Of a stretch of DNA of 37,593 nt, positions 31,696-37,593 are shown in pieces. Source of the DNA: an uncultured Maricaulis sp. (GTDB lineage Bacteria > Pseudomonadota > Alphaproteobacteria > Caulobacterales > Maricaulaceae); assembly GCF_905480005.1 (NCBI RefSeq), contig NZ_CAJQOO010000132.1:1-37593 (forward strand). The letters are read 5' to 3'. The translations under genes and the position numbers were made by a program. Every line of letters begins with the position of its first letter. Position 1 is the first letter of the stretch. The notes beneath the pieces are model-generated. The model was given only the letters and a program-made list of their open reading frames with translations, made no database searches and was not told where the DNA came from.

Positions 31696-32421
31696 TCAGG
31701 CGAGGTACTGACCGCCATTGATGGTCAGGGTGGAGCCGGTCACGAAACCGGCCTCATCGCTCGCCAGATAGACGCAGAGCGCGCCGATTTCACCGGCCTC
31801 CCCGAGACGCCCGACCGGGATTCCGGCAATAATGCTCGCGAGGACTTTTTCGGGGATGGCGGCCACCATCTCGGTATTGACATAGCCCGGCGTGATGCAG
31901 TTGACGGTGATGCCCTTGCGGGCGGTTTCCTGCGCCAGCGCCTTGGTGAACCCGATTACCCCGGCCTTGGCTGCCGAATAATTGACCTGTCCCATCTGAC
32001 CCTTCTGGCCATTGATGGAGGAGATGTTGATGACCCGGCCCCAGCCGCGCTCGCGCAGGCCGTCGATCAGCGGACGGGTCACATTGAACATGGAATTGAG
32101 GTCGACATTGATGACGTCATCCCACTGCGCCTTGTCCATCTTGTGGAACATGGTGTCGCGCGTGATACCGGCATTATTGACCAGAATGTCGATCGGCGAG
32201 CCGGCGAGGGTCTCGGCTTCGGCGATCCCGGCCTGGCAATTGTCGAAGTCGCCGACATCGAACTTCACCACCTTGATGCCTGTTTGCTCGGCGAAGGCGC
32301 GCGCCTTCTCCTCATTACCCGCATAGTTGGCAATGACTGTGTGACCAGCCGATTTGAGGGACAGACTGATCGCCGCGCCTATGCCGCGCGTCCCGCCTGT
32401 GACCAATGCCGTTCGTGTCAT
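31696..32421 (-). CDS. phaB: Acetoacetyl-CoA reductase
   Basis: A 241-residue short-chain dehydrogenase that reduces acetoacetyl-CoA to 3-hydroxybutyryl-CoA with NADPH for polyhydroxybutyrate. It shows TGGTRGIG (residues 8-15), NNAGITRD, the SINGQKGQMGQVNYSAAKAG active site (Ser135, Tyr148, Lys152), and a closing TINGGQYL. NAGITRD, MFHKM and NGQKGQMGQVNYSAAKAG distinguish PhaB from FabG. The ATG at 32421 has GGGGGG about 6 bases upstream; the in-frame ATG at 32427 is too close to it. It is divergent from phaR. Confidence 0.94.
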   Translation of the reverse strand: MTRTALVTGGTRGIGAAISLSLKSAGHTVIANYAGNEEKARAFAEQTGIKVVKFDVGDFDNCQAGIAEAETLAGSPIDILVNNAGITRDTMFHKMDKAQWDDVINVDLNSMFNVTRPLIDGLRERGWGRVINISSINGQKGQMGQVNYSAAKAGVIGFTKALAQETARKGITVNCITPGYVNTEMVAAIPEKVLASIIAGIPVGRLGEAGEIGALCVYLASDEAGFVTGSTLTINGGQYLA

Positions 32422-32589
32422 GAGCATCCCCCCGGACCTGTCTGTTTCGCACCGGCTTCATGGCCGATTGCGTTCGCGCTTGCAGCACACCGCCTTGAGC
32501 GCGTAAACCCTTACATGGAATTGCAACGCGCCCAAGTCGAGCGAAAAACAATCTCGACATCATTTTTGGCGCGAACAGGGGAGTAAGTG
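32422..32589. promoter_or_regulatory. phaB-phaR divergent promoter region
   Basis: A 168-base non-coding region. It holds TTGCAGCA (32480-32487) and TTGCAA (32521-32526), which look like half-sites of the TGC-rich elements bound by PhaR in other alphaproteobacteria, but no complete inverted site is seen. A purine-rich AGGGGAG ribosome binding site for phaR ends at 32583. Confidence 0.4.
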
Positions 32590-33189
32590 GTGAGCAAATC
32601 GAACGGCAAGACCGGCGGCATCGTGATCAAGAAGTATGCGAACCGTCGTCTCTATGACACCTCGACCAGCCAGTATGTGACGCTGGACTATCTCCGCGAT
32701 CTTGTAAAAAAGGGTACGGACTTCCAGGTGGTTGATGCCAAGAGCGGCGATGACCTGACCCGCGGCGTGCTGGCCCAGATCATTTTCGAGGAAGAGTCTC
32801 GCGGGGCCAATCTTCTGCCCGTCGATTTCCTGCGGCAGTTGATCGGCTTCTATGGCGACAGCCTGCAGAGCGTGGTGCCCGGCTATCTTCAGATGTCGAT
32901 GAACTCTTTCTCCCAGCAGCAGGAAGAATTCCGCGACAAGATGACCGAGGCGATGAGTTCGCCCCAGGCCACTGTGGCCATGATCGAGGAACAGACGCGC
33001 CGCAACATGGAGCTGTTCGGTCAGACCATGCGCATGTTCACGCCGTTCCCGGCGGGCGCTGGCGAGGCCCCGGAAGGGAGCGCCAGGTCCGAGACTGCAG
33101 CAGAGAGCAAGCCGGAGGACCTGTCGGCCCTGCGTGAAGAGCTCGACGGCCTGCGCGCCAAGATGGACCAGCTGCTCGACAAAAAGTGA
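32590..33189 (+). CDS. phaR: Polyhydroxyalkanoate synthesis repressor
   Basis: A 199-residue DNA- and polymer-binding repressor of phasin and PHA genes. The N-terminal domain is highly typical: GGIVIKKYANRRLYDTSTSQYVTLDYLRDLVKKGTDFQVVDAKSGDDLTR, then a second domain LPVDFLRQLIGFYGDSLQSVVPGYLQMSMNSF. The C-terminus is helical and charged, with a likely coiled coil (LREELDGLRAKMDQLLDKK). Two GTG codons are adjacent; I use 32590, which is 6 bases from the AGGGGAG site. A strong terminator follows. Confidence 0.95.
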   Translation: MSKSNGKTGGIVIKKYANRRLYDTSTSQYVTLDYLRDLVKKGTDFQVVDAKSGDDLTRGVLAQIIFEEESRGANLLPVDFLRQLIGFYGDSLQSVVPGYLQMSMNSFSQQQEEFRDKMTEAMSSPQATVAMIEEQTRRNMELFGQTMRMFTPFPAGAGEAPEGSARSETAAESKPEDLSALREELDGLRAKMDQLLDKK

Positions 33190-33263
33190 TCGGGCCGCAG
33201 CCAGCGCTCATGACTGGCACAAGCCCCTCACAGGGTTAACAAAATCGTACCGAAATGAGCCAG

Positions 33264-33288
33264 CCGGCCCGCCTCGCGGGCCGGTTTT
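33264..33288 (+). terminator. Rho-independent terminator after phaR
   Basis: A perfect 9-bp stem (CCGGCCCGC at 33264-33272 with 33276-33284), loop CTC, then TTTTGCTTT. It lies 75 bases after the phaR stop. Confidence 0.88.
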
Positions 33289-33334
33289 GCTTTGTCATGA
33301 CCTGCAAACACCGCATTTTCGGCCAGAATCGTGG

Positions 33335-33350
33335 TTAACGTCTCATTAAG
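33335..33350. promoter_or_regulatory. CtrA-box-like site upstream of the 33381 gene
   Basis: TTAA (33335-33338), seven bases, TTAA (33346-33349). On the minus strand it reads TTAA-N7-TTAAC, the full CtrA consensus. It lies 31 bases before the ATG at 33381. No other such site was seen in the intergenic regions of the window. CtrA is the alphaproteobacterial cell-cycle regulator. Confidence 0.65.
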
Positions 33351-33380
33351 AGTTGGCATCCGGCTTGCGATGGAGAGGGC

Positions 33381-33710
33381 ATGACCACGATCCGCAGCGC
33401 ATATTCCGTCCCGACCCCGACCAGCCGGCGCATTGAGCCGGCCAGTCGTGCGCGCGGCTCGCAGGATCGTCCGCCGCGGCAGGAGCGTGCCCTCGTCACC
33501 GTCCCGACCCCGCAATCGAACGAGCGCGACAGCGATCGTTCCTTTGTGCGGGCACGCCCTGCCACGGCGGAAGTCATGGTCCAGATCATCGGCGATGCGC
33601 CGCGTCGCGGCCTCAAGGCCGAAGCGAGCGAAGTCGAGCGTTTCCGCCGCACCTATGCCCAGGCCGCACAAATGACGACGCCGCCCCCGATGTGGGAGCG
33701 GCGCGCATGA
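33381..33710 (+). CDS. Small basic protein of unknown function, possible CtrA target
   Basis: A 109-residue basic protein with a disordered, Arg/Pro/Ser-rich first half (SRRIEPASRARGSQDRPPRQER) and a more structured second half (ATAEVMVQIIGDAPRRGLKAEASEVERFRRTYAQA). The second half resembles short conserved segments in unannotated Caulobacterales proteins, but I cannot name a family. GGAGAGGG lies before the ATG and a CtrA-like box lies 31 bases upstream. Its stop overlaps the start of a 28-codon frame. It is transcribed after the phaR terminator, so it is a separate unit. Confidence 0.6.
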   Translation: MTTIRSAYSVPTPTSRRIEPASRARGSQDRPPRQERALVTVPTPQSNERDSDRSFVRARPATAEVMVQIIGDAPRRGLKAEASEVERFRRTYAQAAQMTTPPPMWERRA

Positions 33711-33793
33711 CAATCGCTGTTGCCAAGGCCCGGCGCTATGAGTTCTGGCTCGATGTAAGCTTGGGCGCGGGCCTTCTCTTCGTTCTGCTCTAG
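33707..33793 (+). CDS. Possible 28-residue membrane micropeptide
   Basis: A short frame whose ATG overlaps the previous stop (ATGA), encoding a basic N-terminus (AKARRYEFW) and a hydrophobic end (VSLGAGLLFVLL). Translational coupling makes expression plausible. The length is too small to prove coding from sequence alone. Its stop overlaps the convergent membrane gene by 4 bases. Confidence 0.4.
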   Translation: MTIAVAKARRYEFWLDVSLGAGLLFVLL

Positions 33794-34278
33794 CCTTCGC
33801 CGCCGACCGCAAGGTCGCGACGGGCTGCGACGATGGTGACGACGAAACCGGCGACGGTATCCATCAGCGTCATCAGCATGATCAGGAAGAAGGTCGAGGT
33901 CGAGAAGTGACCGACCAGCAGGAAAAGCGCCATTGCGATCACGAAGATCATCATGGACAGACCGTGATTGATGATCGTGGCCGTGCCGGAGCCGGCGGCT
34001 TTGATCAACTCCATGAAGAGCATGATCATGCCCAGAATGACCAGAAGATCACCCTTCGACAGTGGCAAACTGCCCGACACCATCGGTACCGAGAAAACCT
34101 GTGTACTCATGTCGGCGCCCGTTGTGTAGGCGACGATGGCATAGATGATCACCGGAATGATCAGCAGTGGAAATACGTTGAACATGGAACCTCCCCCATT
34201 ACCGCGGCCGCCCGATCTCTGGGCCTGATTAGCCGCCGTCATACCTAACAATACGCCGTTGTCCCCGCCTCCGGCCAT
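33790..34278 (-). CDS. Integral membrane protein of unknown function
   Basis: A 162-residue protein with a Gly-rich start (GGGDNGVLLG, SGGRGNGGGS) and about four membrane helices (FNVFPLLIIPVIIYAIVAY, LLVILGMIMLFMELIKAA, MIFVIAMALFLLVGHF, TFFLIMLMTLMDTVAGFVVTIVA). I do not recognise the family. A GGGGAGAG ribosome binding site sits within an inverted repeat (34280-34302) just before the ATG. It lies downstream of, and in the same direction as, the GT2 gene, about 45 bases away. Confidence 0.75.
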   Translation of the reverse strand: MAGGGDNGVLLGMTAANQAQRSGGRGNGGGSMFNVFPLLIIPVIIYAIVAYTTGADMSTQVFSVPMVSGSLPLSKGDLLVILGMIMLFMELIKAAGSGTATIINHGLSMMIFVIAMALFLLVGHFSTSTFFLIMLMTLMDTVAGFVVTIVAARRDLAVGGEG

Positions 34279-34279
34279 A

Positions 34280-34302
34280 CTTCACTCTCCCCGGTTGTGA
34301 AG
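34280..34302 (-). promoter_or_regulatory. Inverted repeat enclosing the ribosome binding site of the 33790 gene
   Basis: CTTCAC (34280-34285) and GTGAAG (34297-34302) are perfect complements separated by 11 bases; on the minus-strand transcript the loop contains GGGGAGAG, the likely Shine-Dalgarno. It could be a translational control hairpin or an operator. Confidence 0.45.
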
Positions 34303-34323
34303 CGGCCTGACGACTCGCTTCAA

Positions 34324-35070
34324 TCAGAATTCGTCACTACCCCGTGGGTTACGGGCCCGCGAATTTAACCACATCACACCCATAATGTCTGTCAGTGAGG
34401 CGAAAAGACGGCCAAAATTCGTGTATTTCGACGTCCCGATGGTGCGATGGCGGTGCGTGACCGGGCGGAATTCGCACTGAAAACCCTCGCGGATCATCAG
34501 GGCCGGCAGGAATCGGTGCTGGTGATCGAAATAGGGAAGCTGGAGATAGGCAGAGCGCTTGAACGCCTTCAGGCCACAGCCCGTATCGGCGCAATTGTCG
34601 TTCAGCATCGCCTGGCGCAGGCCATTGCCCGCCCGCGAGGCGAATTTCTTCCAGGCCGAATCCTGACGATTGGCGGTGCGGTCGCCGCCGACAAGGGCAA
34701 GATTTTCAGGCGCATCATCACGGGTCAGCGCATCGATCACCGACGGCAAATCCTGCGGCGGGTTCTGGCCATCGCCATCCAGTGTGCAGACAATATCGCC
34801 ACGCGCATGCATCACACCGGTACGAACCGAGCGCGACTGACCGCAATTGGTGCGGTGTGCGATCACACGCAGCATGGGCAGGTCTGCCTTGGCGTCTATC
34901 AATTCCTGACGGGTCGCGTCGCTGGAGGAATCGTCGACAAACAGGATCTCAAACGACCGCCCGTCCAGCGCTTCGGCGATTTCACGCGCCAGCGGCACGA
35001 CATTGCCGGCCTCGTTATAGGCTGGAACGACAACGGAGATATGGGGCGATTTGGGGGAAGACTGGCTCAT
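34324..35070 (-). CDS. Glycosyltransferase family 2, polyprenyl-phosphate sugar transferase type
   Basis: A 248-residue cytoplasmic-face enzyme of the dolichyl-phosphate mannosyltransferase/ArnC-like group. The GT-A core shows SVVVPAYNEAGNVVPLAREI, ILFVDDSSSD, and the DxD region CTLDGDGQNPP; DTGCGLKAFKRSAYLQLPYF and HRHRTIGTSKYTNFGRL follow as in this family. No C-terminal membrane helices of the long ArnC type are seen. It is divergent from a GT39 gene, so it probably makes the lipid-linked sugar donor used by that enzyme (inference). Confidence 0.9.
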   Translation of the reverse strand: MSQSSPKSPHISVVVPAYNEAGNVVPLAREIAEALDGRSFEILFVDDSSSDATRQELIDAKADLPMLRVIAHRTNCGQSRSVRTGVMHARGDIVCTLDGDGQNPPQDLPSVIDALTRDDAPENLALVGGDRTANRQDSAWKKFASRAGNGLRQAMLNDNCADTGCGLKAFKRSAYLQLPYFDHQHRFLPALMIREGFQCEFRPVTHRHRTIGTSKYTNFGRLFASLTDIMGVMWLNSRARNPRGSDEF

Positions 35071-35131
35071 AGGTGTCTGCTTGAGCTTGCGAATACCGTA
35101 GGCCCGTTACATACCGGGTTTCACTGAAGAC

Positions 35132-35154
35132 GCGAGGTATTTCTCATACCGCGC
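35132..35154. promoter_or_regulatory. Inverted repeat between the GT2 and GT39 genes
   Basis: GGTAT (35136-35140) and ATACC (35146-35150), 5 bases apart, extended after one mismatch by GCG/CGC. Further ATACCG words occur at about 35091 and 35111. It is a candidate operator in the 136-base divergent promoter region. Confidence 0.4.
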
Positions 35155-35206
35155 CACAAGCGGATGATCTGCGGCCCTCAGGACCCTGATCTGCAAAGAG
35201 GATGGA

Positions 35207-37102
35207 ATGACCGATCTCGCCCGAGGCCTCCGCGCCTACTGGATCATCGGACTTCTGGCTGCCTTGTCGACCCTGGCAGGCCTTTTCACCATGCCCCCCA
35301 TCGATCGCGATGAGAGCCGCTTCGCCCAGGCGACAGCGCAGATGCTCGAGACCGGCAATTTCGTGGCGATCAATTATCTCGACGAAGAGCGCAACAAGAA
35401 GCCGGTCGGCATCCACTGGCTGCAGGCCGCGGCAGTCTCGCTGGTCTCGGACGCGGAAGACCGCCAGATATGGGCCTACCGCCTGCCCTCCCTCCTCGGC
35501 GTCATCCTCGCCGCGCTCGCCTGTTTCTGGGGTGGACAGCGGCTGGTCGGTCGCGAAGCGGCCTTTGCCGGGGCGGCCCTGCTCGGGACTTGCGCGCTCC
35601 TCGGCATCGAAGGCGGAATCGCCAAGACCGATGCCATGCTGGCCGGCGCCACCACGCTCGCCATGGCGGCCCTGGCCAATGCTCGCGGCGGGGAGACACC
35701 CGGCTGGCGCACAGGCCTCCTGTTCTGGTTCGCCATGGGTCTCGGCATTCTGATCAAGGGCCCGATCACGCCCATGGTCGCAGGCCTCACGGCGCTCGCC
35801 CTGGTCGCCTGGGAACGCCGGATCGACTGGCTGCGCCCGGTTCTGGTCTGGTGGGGGCCTTTGCTGACGATCGTCATGGTATTGCCCTGGCTGATCTCCA
35901 TCCAGCTGGCAACCGAGGGCAATTTCCTGCGCGAGGCACTGAGCGATGATCTCGTTCCGAAACTCGTATCCGGCCATGAACGCCATGGCGGCCTGCCCGG
36001 CTATCACCTGTTGATGCTGCCGCTCATCTTCTTCCCGGCGACGCTCTTCCTGCTGCCGGGCATTGGCCGCGTCGTCAGTGCCATTCGCGGTGACGGTGCC
36101 GGCCAAGCCGCAGCCGCCCGCTTCCTGGTCGCCTGGGTCATTCCAACCTGGCTGGTGTTTGAAATCCTGCCGACCAAGCTGCCGCACTATGTGCTGCCGA
36201 TCTATCCGGCCCTGGCGCTCATGGCCGGCTGGGGCTTCGTCGAGCTGGCCCGCGCCGCAGCCTGGCAACGCTGGGTCAGCTGGAGCCTGTTCGGGGTTAT
36301 CGGCCTGCTGCTCGCGAGCGTCCTGCCGGTGCTCTTTCTCTTCTACGGCAACAATGCCAGCTGGGACGCGGTCCGCCTCTCGCTCAGCGGCTTCGAGGGC
36401 GGGTTCCAGCTCGGCCTCGATCCGCTTGTCGGCCTGGCGGTCATGGTCAGCGCGGTCGTCCTGGCCGGCCTGACAGGCGCGGCCCTGGTCAGTGATCGAC
36501 TCCGCCCGGGCGCGCTGGCGCTCGCTTTCGCCGTCCTCTCCGGGCTCAGCGCCCAAATCGTCGGGCGCGGCGTTGTGCTGCCGAATGCCTATGCCGTGCG
36601 CCTCGCCGACCAGGTTCGCGCGGCGCGGGCCTATTCGGAGACAATCACCGGCCTGTCACCGGACGAGATCGCGACAGCCTCCAGCTTCACCGAACCCAGC
36701 CTCGCCTTCTCGCTCGGCACGGACACGGTGTTGGGCTCGGCTGAGGAAGTGCTGGCGTTCGCCGAAGGCCGGGACGAGCCGACGATGGTCGTGCTGGACC
36801 TATCGCGGGATGCGGAATTGCGGGCAGACCTTCTAGCGGAGGCGCGATCCGTATATGAGCTCCGGCAGGAGACCATGAGCACAGACTGGCGACCGAGGTT
36901 CACCTCGGCGGCGCCAATCGAGCCACCTTGGGCTGAGGCAGATCGACTGCGCGCCGACCGCTTGGCCTGGATGACCGAGCTCGAAATCTGCCATCGCGCG
37001 CTTGCATCCGGCACCAACTACGCGCGCGGAACCGACACCGTGCTGGCCATCTTCTTCACGCAATGCGCCCCAGAGGACACCCCCAATGACACGCAAGATT
37101 GA
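35207..37102 (+). CDS. Glycosyltransferase family 39 (ArnT-like) membrane protein
   Basis: A 631-residue polytopic enzyme of the ArnT/PMT superfamily that uses a polyprenyl-phosphate sugar donor in the periplasm. The first helix (AYWIIGLLAALSTLAGLFTM) is followed by PPIDRDESRFAQATAQMLETGNF, with the catalytic-type acidic residues of the first loop, then KKPVGIHWLQAA. About ten further helices follow (for example FWFAMGLGILIKGPITPMVAGLTALALVAWE-like text), and a soluble C-terminal part. It could modify lipopolysaccharide or another glycan; the sugar is unknown. A GAGGATGGA site precedes the start. The end overlaps the next gene by 17 bases. Confidence 0.9.
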   Translation: MTDLARGLRAYWIIGLLAALSTLAGLFTMPPIDRDESRFAQATAQMLETGNFVAINYLDEERNKKPVGIHWLQAAAVSLVSDAEDRQIWAYRLPSLLGVILAALACFWGGQRLVGREAAFAGAALLGTCALLGIEGGIAKTDAMLAGATTLAMAALANARGGETPGWRTGLLFWFAMGLGILIKGPITPMVAGLTALALVAWERRIDWLRPVLVWWGPLLTIVMVLPWLISIQLATEGNFLREALSDDLVPKLVSGHERHGGLPGYHLLMLPLIFFPATLFLLPGIGRVVSAIRGDGAGQAAAARFLVAWVIPTWLVFEILPTKLPHYVLPIYPALALMAGWGFVELARAAAWQRWVSWSLFGVIGLLLASVLPVLFLFYGNNASWDAVRLSLSGFEGGFQLGLDPLVGLAVMVSAVVLAGLTGAALVSDRLRPGALALAFAVLSGLSAQIVGRGVVLPNAYAVRLADQVRAARAYSETITGLSPDEIATASSFTEPSLAFSLGTDTVLGSAEEVLAFAEGRDEPTMVVLDLSRDAELRADLLAEARSVYELRQETMSTDWRPRFTSAAPIEPPWAEADRLRADRLAWMTELEICHRALASGTNYARGTDTVLAIFFTQCAPEDTPNDTQD

Positions 37103-37593
37103 GATCGTCGAAGTCGGGCCGCGGGATGGGTTGCAGAACGATCCGGCGATGATGTCGACGGATACCAAGATCGAGTTCATCGAACGGCTGATCGCGGCCG
37201 GTGTGCGGCGTATGGAAGCGGCGAGCTTTGTCCATCCCAAACTCGTTCCGCCGATGGCCGACAGCGATGCGGTGATGCAGCGCGTGCCGCGTCAGGACGG
37301 GGTGAAATATATCGGCCTGGCGCTCAATGAACGCGGCATGCGACGGGCGCTGGAAAATGGTTGTGACGAGGTCAATTACGTGATGGTCGCCTCGCCCGGC
37401 TTTGGCCTGAAAAACCAGAATGCCACGCCGGATGACACCGCCGACCTGTTCGACCGCATCGCCATTCTCGCCCATGACGAGGGCGTGCCGGTCTCGGTGA
37501 CGGTGTCCGTGGCGTTCGGCGACCCCTTCGATGGCGAGGTCGACCCGACTGTCGTCGCCCGGCTTGCCGCCCGCGCCCGGGCTGCCGGGGCGG
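37086..37593 (+). CDS. Hydroxymethylglutaryl-CoA lyase-like protein, 3'-truncated
   Basis: The first 169 residues are visible before the window ends. The start IEIVEVGPRDGLQND with the substrate/metal-binding Arg-Asp pair, MEAASFVHPKLVPPMADSDAVM, and GCDEVNYVMVASPGFGLKNQNAT match the HMG-CoA lyase/DRE-TIM family, which cleaves HMG-CoA to acetyl-CoA and acetoacetate in leucine breakdown. The catalytic Cys-loop and the last metal ligands would lie beyond the window. It starts inside the GT39 gene, with 17 bases overlap. Confidence 0.9.
   Translation, partial: MTRKIEIVEVGPRDGLQNDPAMMSTDTKIEFIERLIAAGVRRMEAASFVHPKLVPPMADSDAVMQRVPRQDGVKYIGLALNERGMRRALENGCDEVNYVMVASPGFGLKNQNATPDDTADLFDRIAILAHDEGVPVSVTVSVAFGDPFDGEVDPTVVARLAARARAAGA

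Noticed and set aside
35144-36556. Minus-strand open frame (470 codons) antisense to the GT39 gene
   Set aside because: Glu/Arg/Gln-rich shadow sequence with no motif; the plus strand has a typical polytopic membrane enzyme.

Overview
The window looks like chromosomal DNA of a GC-rich (roughly 60-65% by eye) alphaproteobacterium, most likely a stalked or dimorphic marine type related to Maricaulis/Hyphomonadaceae (inference). The reasons are a Xanthomonas/Caulobacter-type TonB-dependent receptor, PhaR/PhaB of polyhydroxybutyrate metabolism, a near-consensus CtrA box (TTAA-N7-TTAA), and gene orders typical of Caulobacterales and relatives: argH-lptM-DUF4175, an MJ0042 zinc-ribbon gene divergent from ftsE-ftsX-DUF218-plsC-DUF2125-hisC, a methyltransferase divergent from gloB-cupin, and HIG1/adenosyltransferase/etfBA. 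Coding density is very high. I see no rRNA, tRNA, CRISPR array, insertion sequence, phage or integrase.

Layout. 1-2.8 kb: 5'-truncated gluQ, a convergent lipoprotein, and a Rieske oxygenase translationally coupled to a HIG1-type membrane protein. 2.8-10.3 kb: a core block (HIG1, PduO-type cobalamin adenosyltransferase, etfB-etfA) split by accessory genes: two beta-lactamase-fold serine hydrolases, a lower-GC NADAR N-glycosidase-like gene, a YceI protein and a PadR regulator with a membrane partner. 10.3-14.3 kb, minus strand: a secreted amidohydrolase, a membrane AraC-type regulator, a small anchored protein and a beta-propeller phytase. 14.3-17.7 kb: the divergent TonB-dependent receptor, then terminators and a 15-bp triple repeat. 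17.7-22.5 kb: a TlpA-like thioredoxin divergent from argH, lptM and a DUF4175 membrane protein. 22.5-28.8 kb: the zinc-ribbon protein divergent from ftsE-ftsX, then DUF218, plsC, DUF2125 and convergent hisC. 28.8-32.4 kb: methyltransferase, gloB, cupin, a periplasmic unknown and phaB. 32.6-37.6 kb: phaR, a small gene under a CtrA box, a membrane protein, a divergent GT2/GT39 glycosyltransferase pair, and the start of an HMG-CoA lyase.

How the genes work together. The phytase (predicted lipoprotein), its downstream small protein and the divergent receptor form a likely phytate/phosphate scavenging locus with a Pho-box-like repeat in the shared promoter. EtfBA carries electrons from acyl-CoA dehydrogenases, and the adenosyltransferase supplies coenzyme B12, probably for methylmalonyl-CoA mutase. 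PhaB and PhaR link acyl-CoA flux to storage polymer. FtsEX and the envelope genes around it serve division and envelope assembly. GT2 and GT39 resemble an ArnC/ArnT-like polyprenyl-phosphate sugar pathway.

No obviously new multi-gene system stands out. The most interesting signals are regulatory and structural: the CtrA box before a small unknown gene, a Pho-box candidate at the phytase/receptor locus, an ftsE gene without a standard start codon, an 11-codon leader ORF ending one base before an internal PadR start, two hairpins around ribosome binding sites, and the NADAR insertion. All functional statements come from reading motifs; no searches were run.
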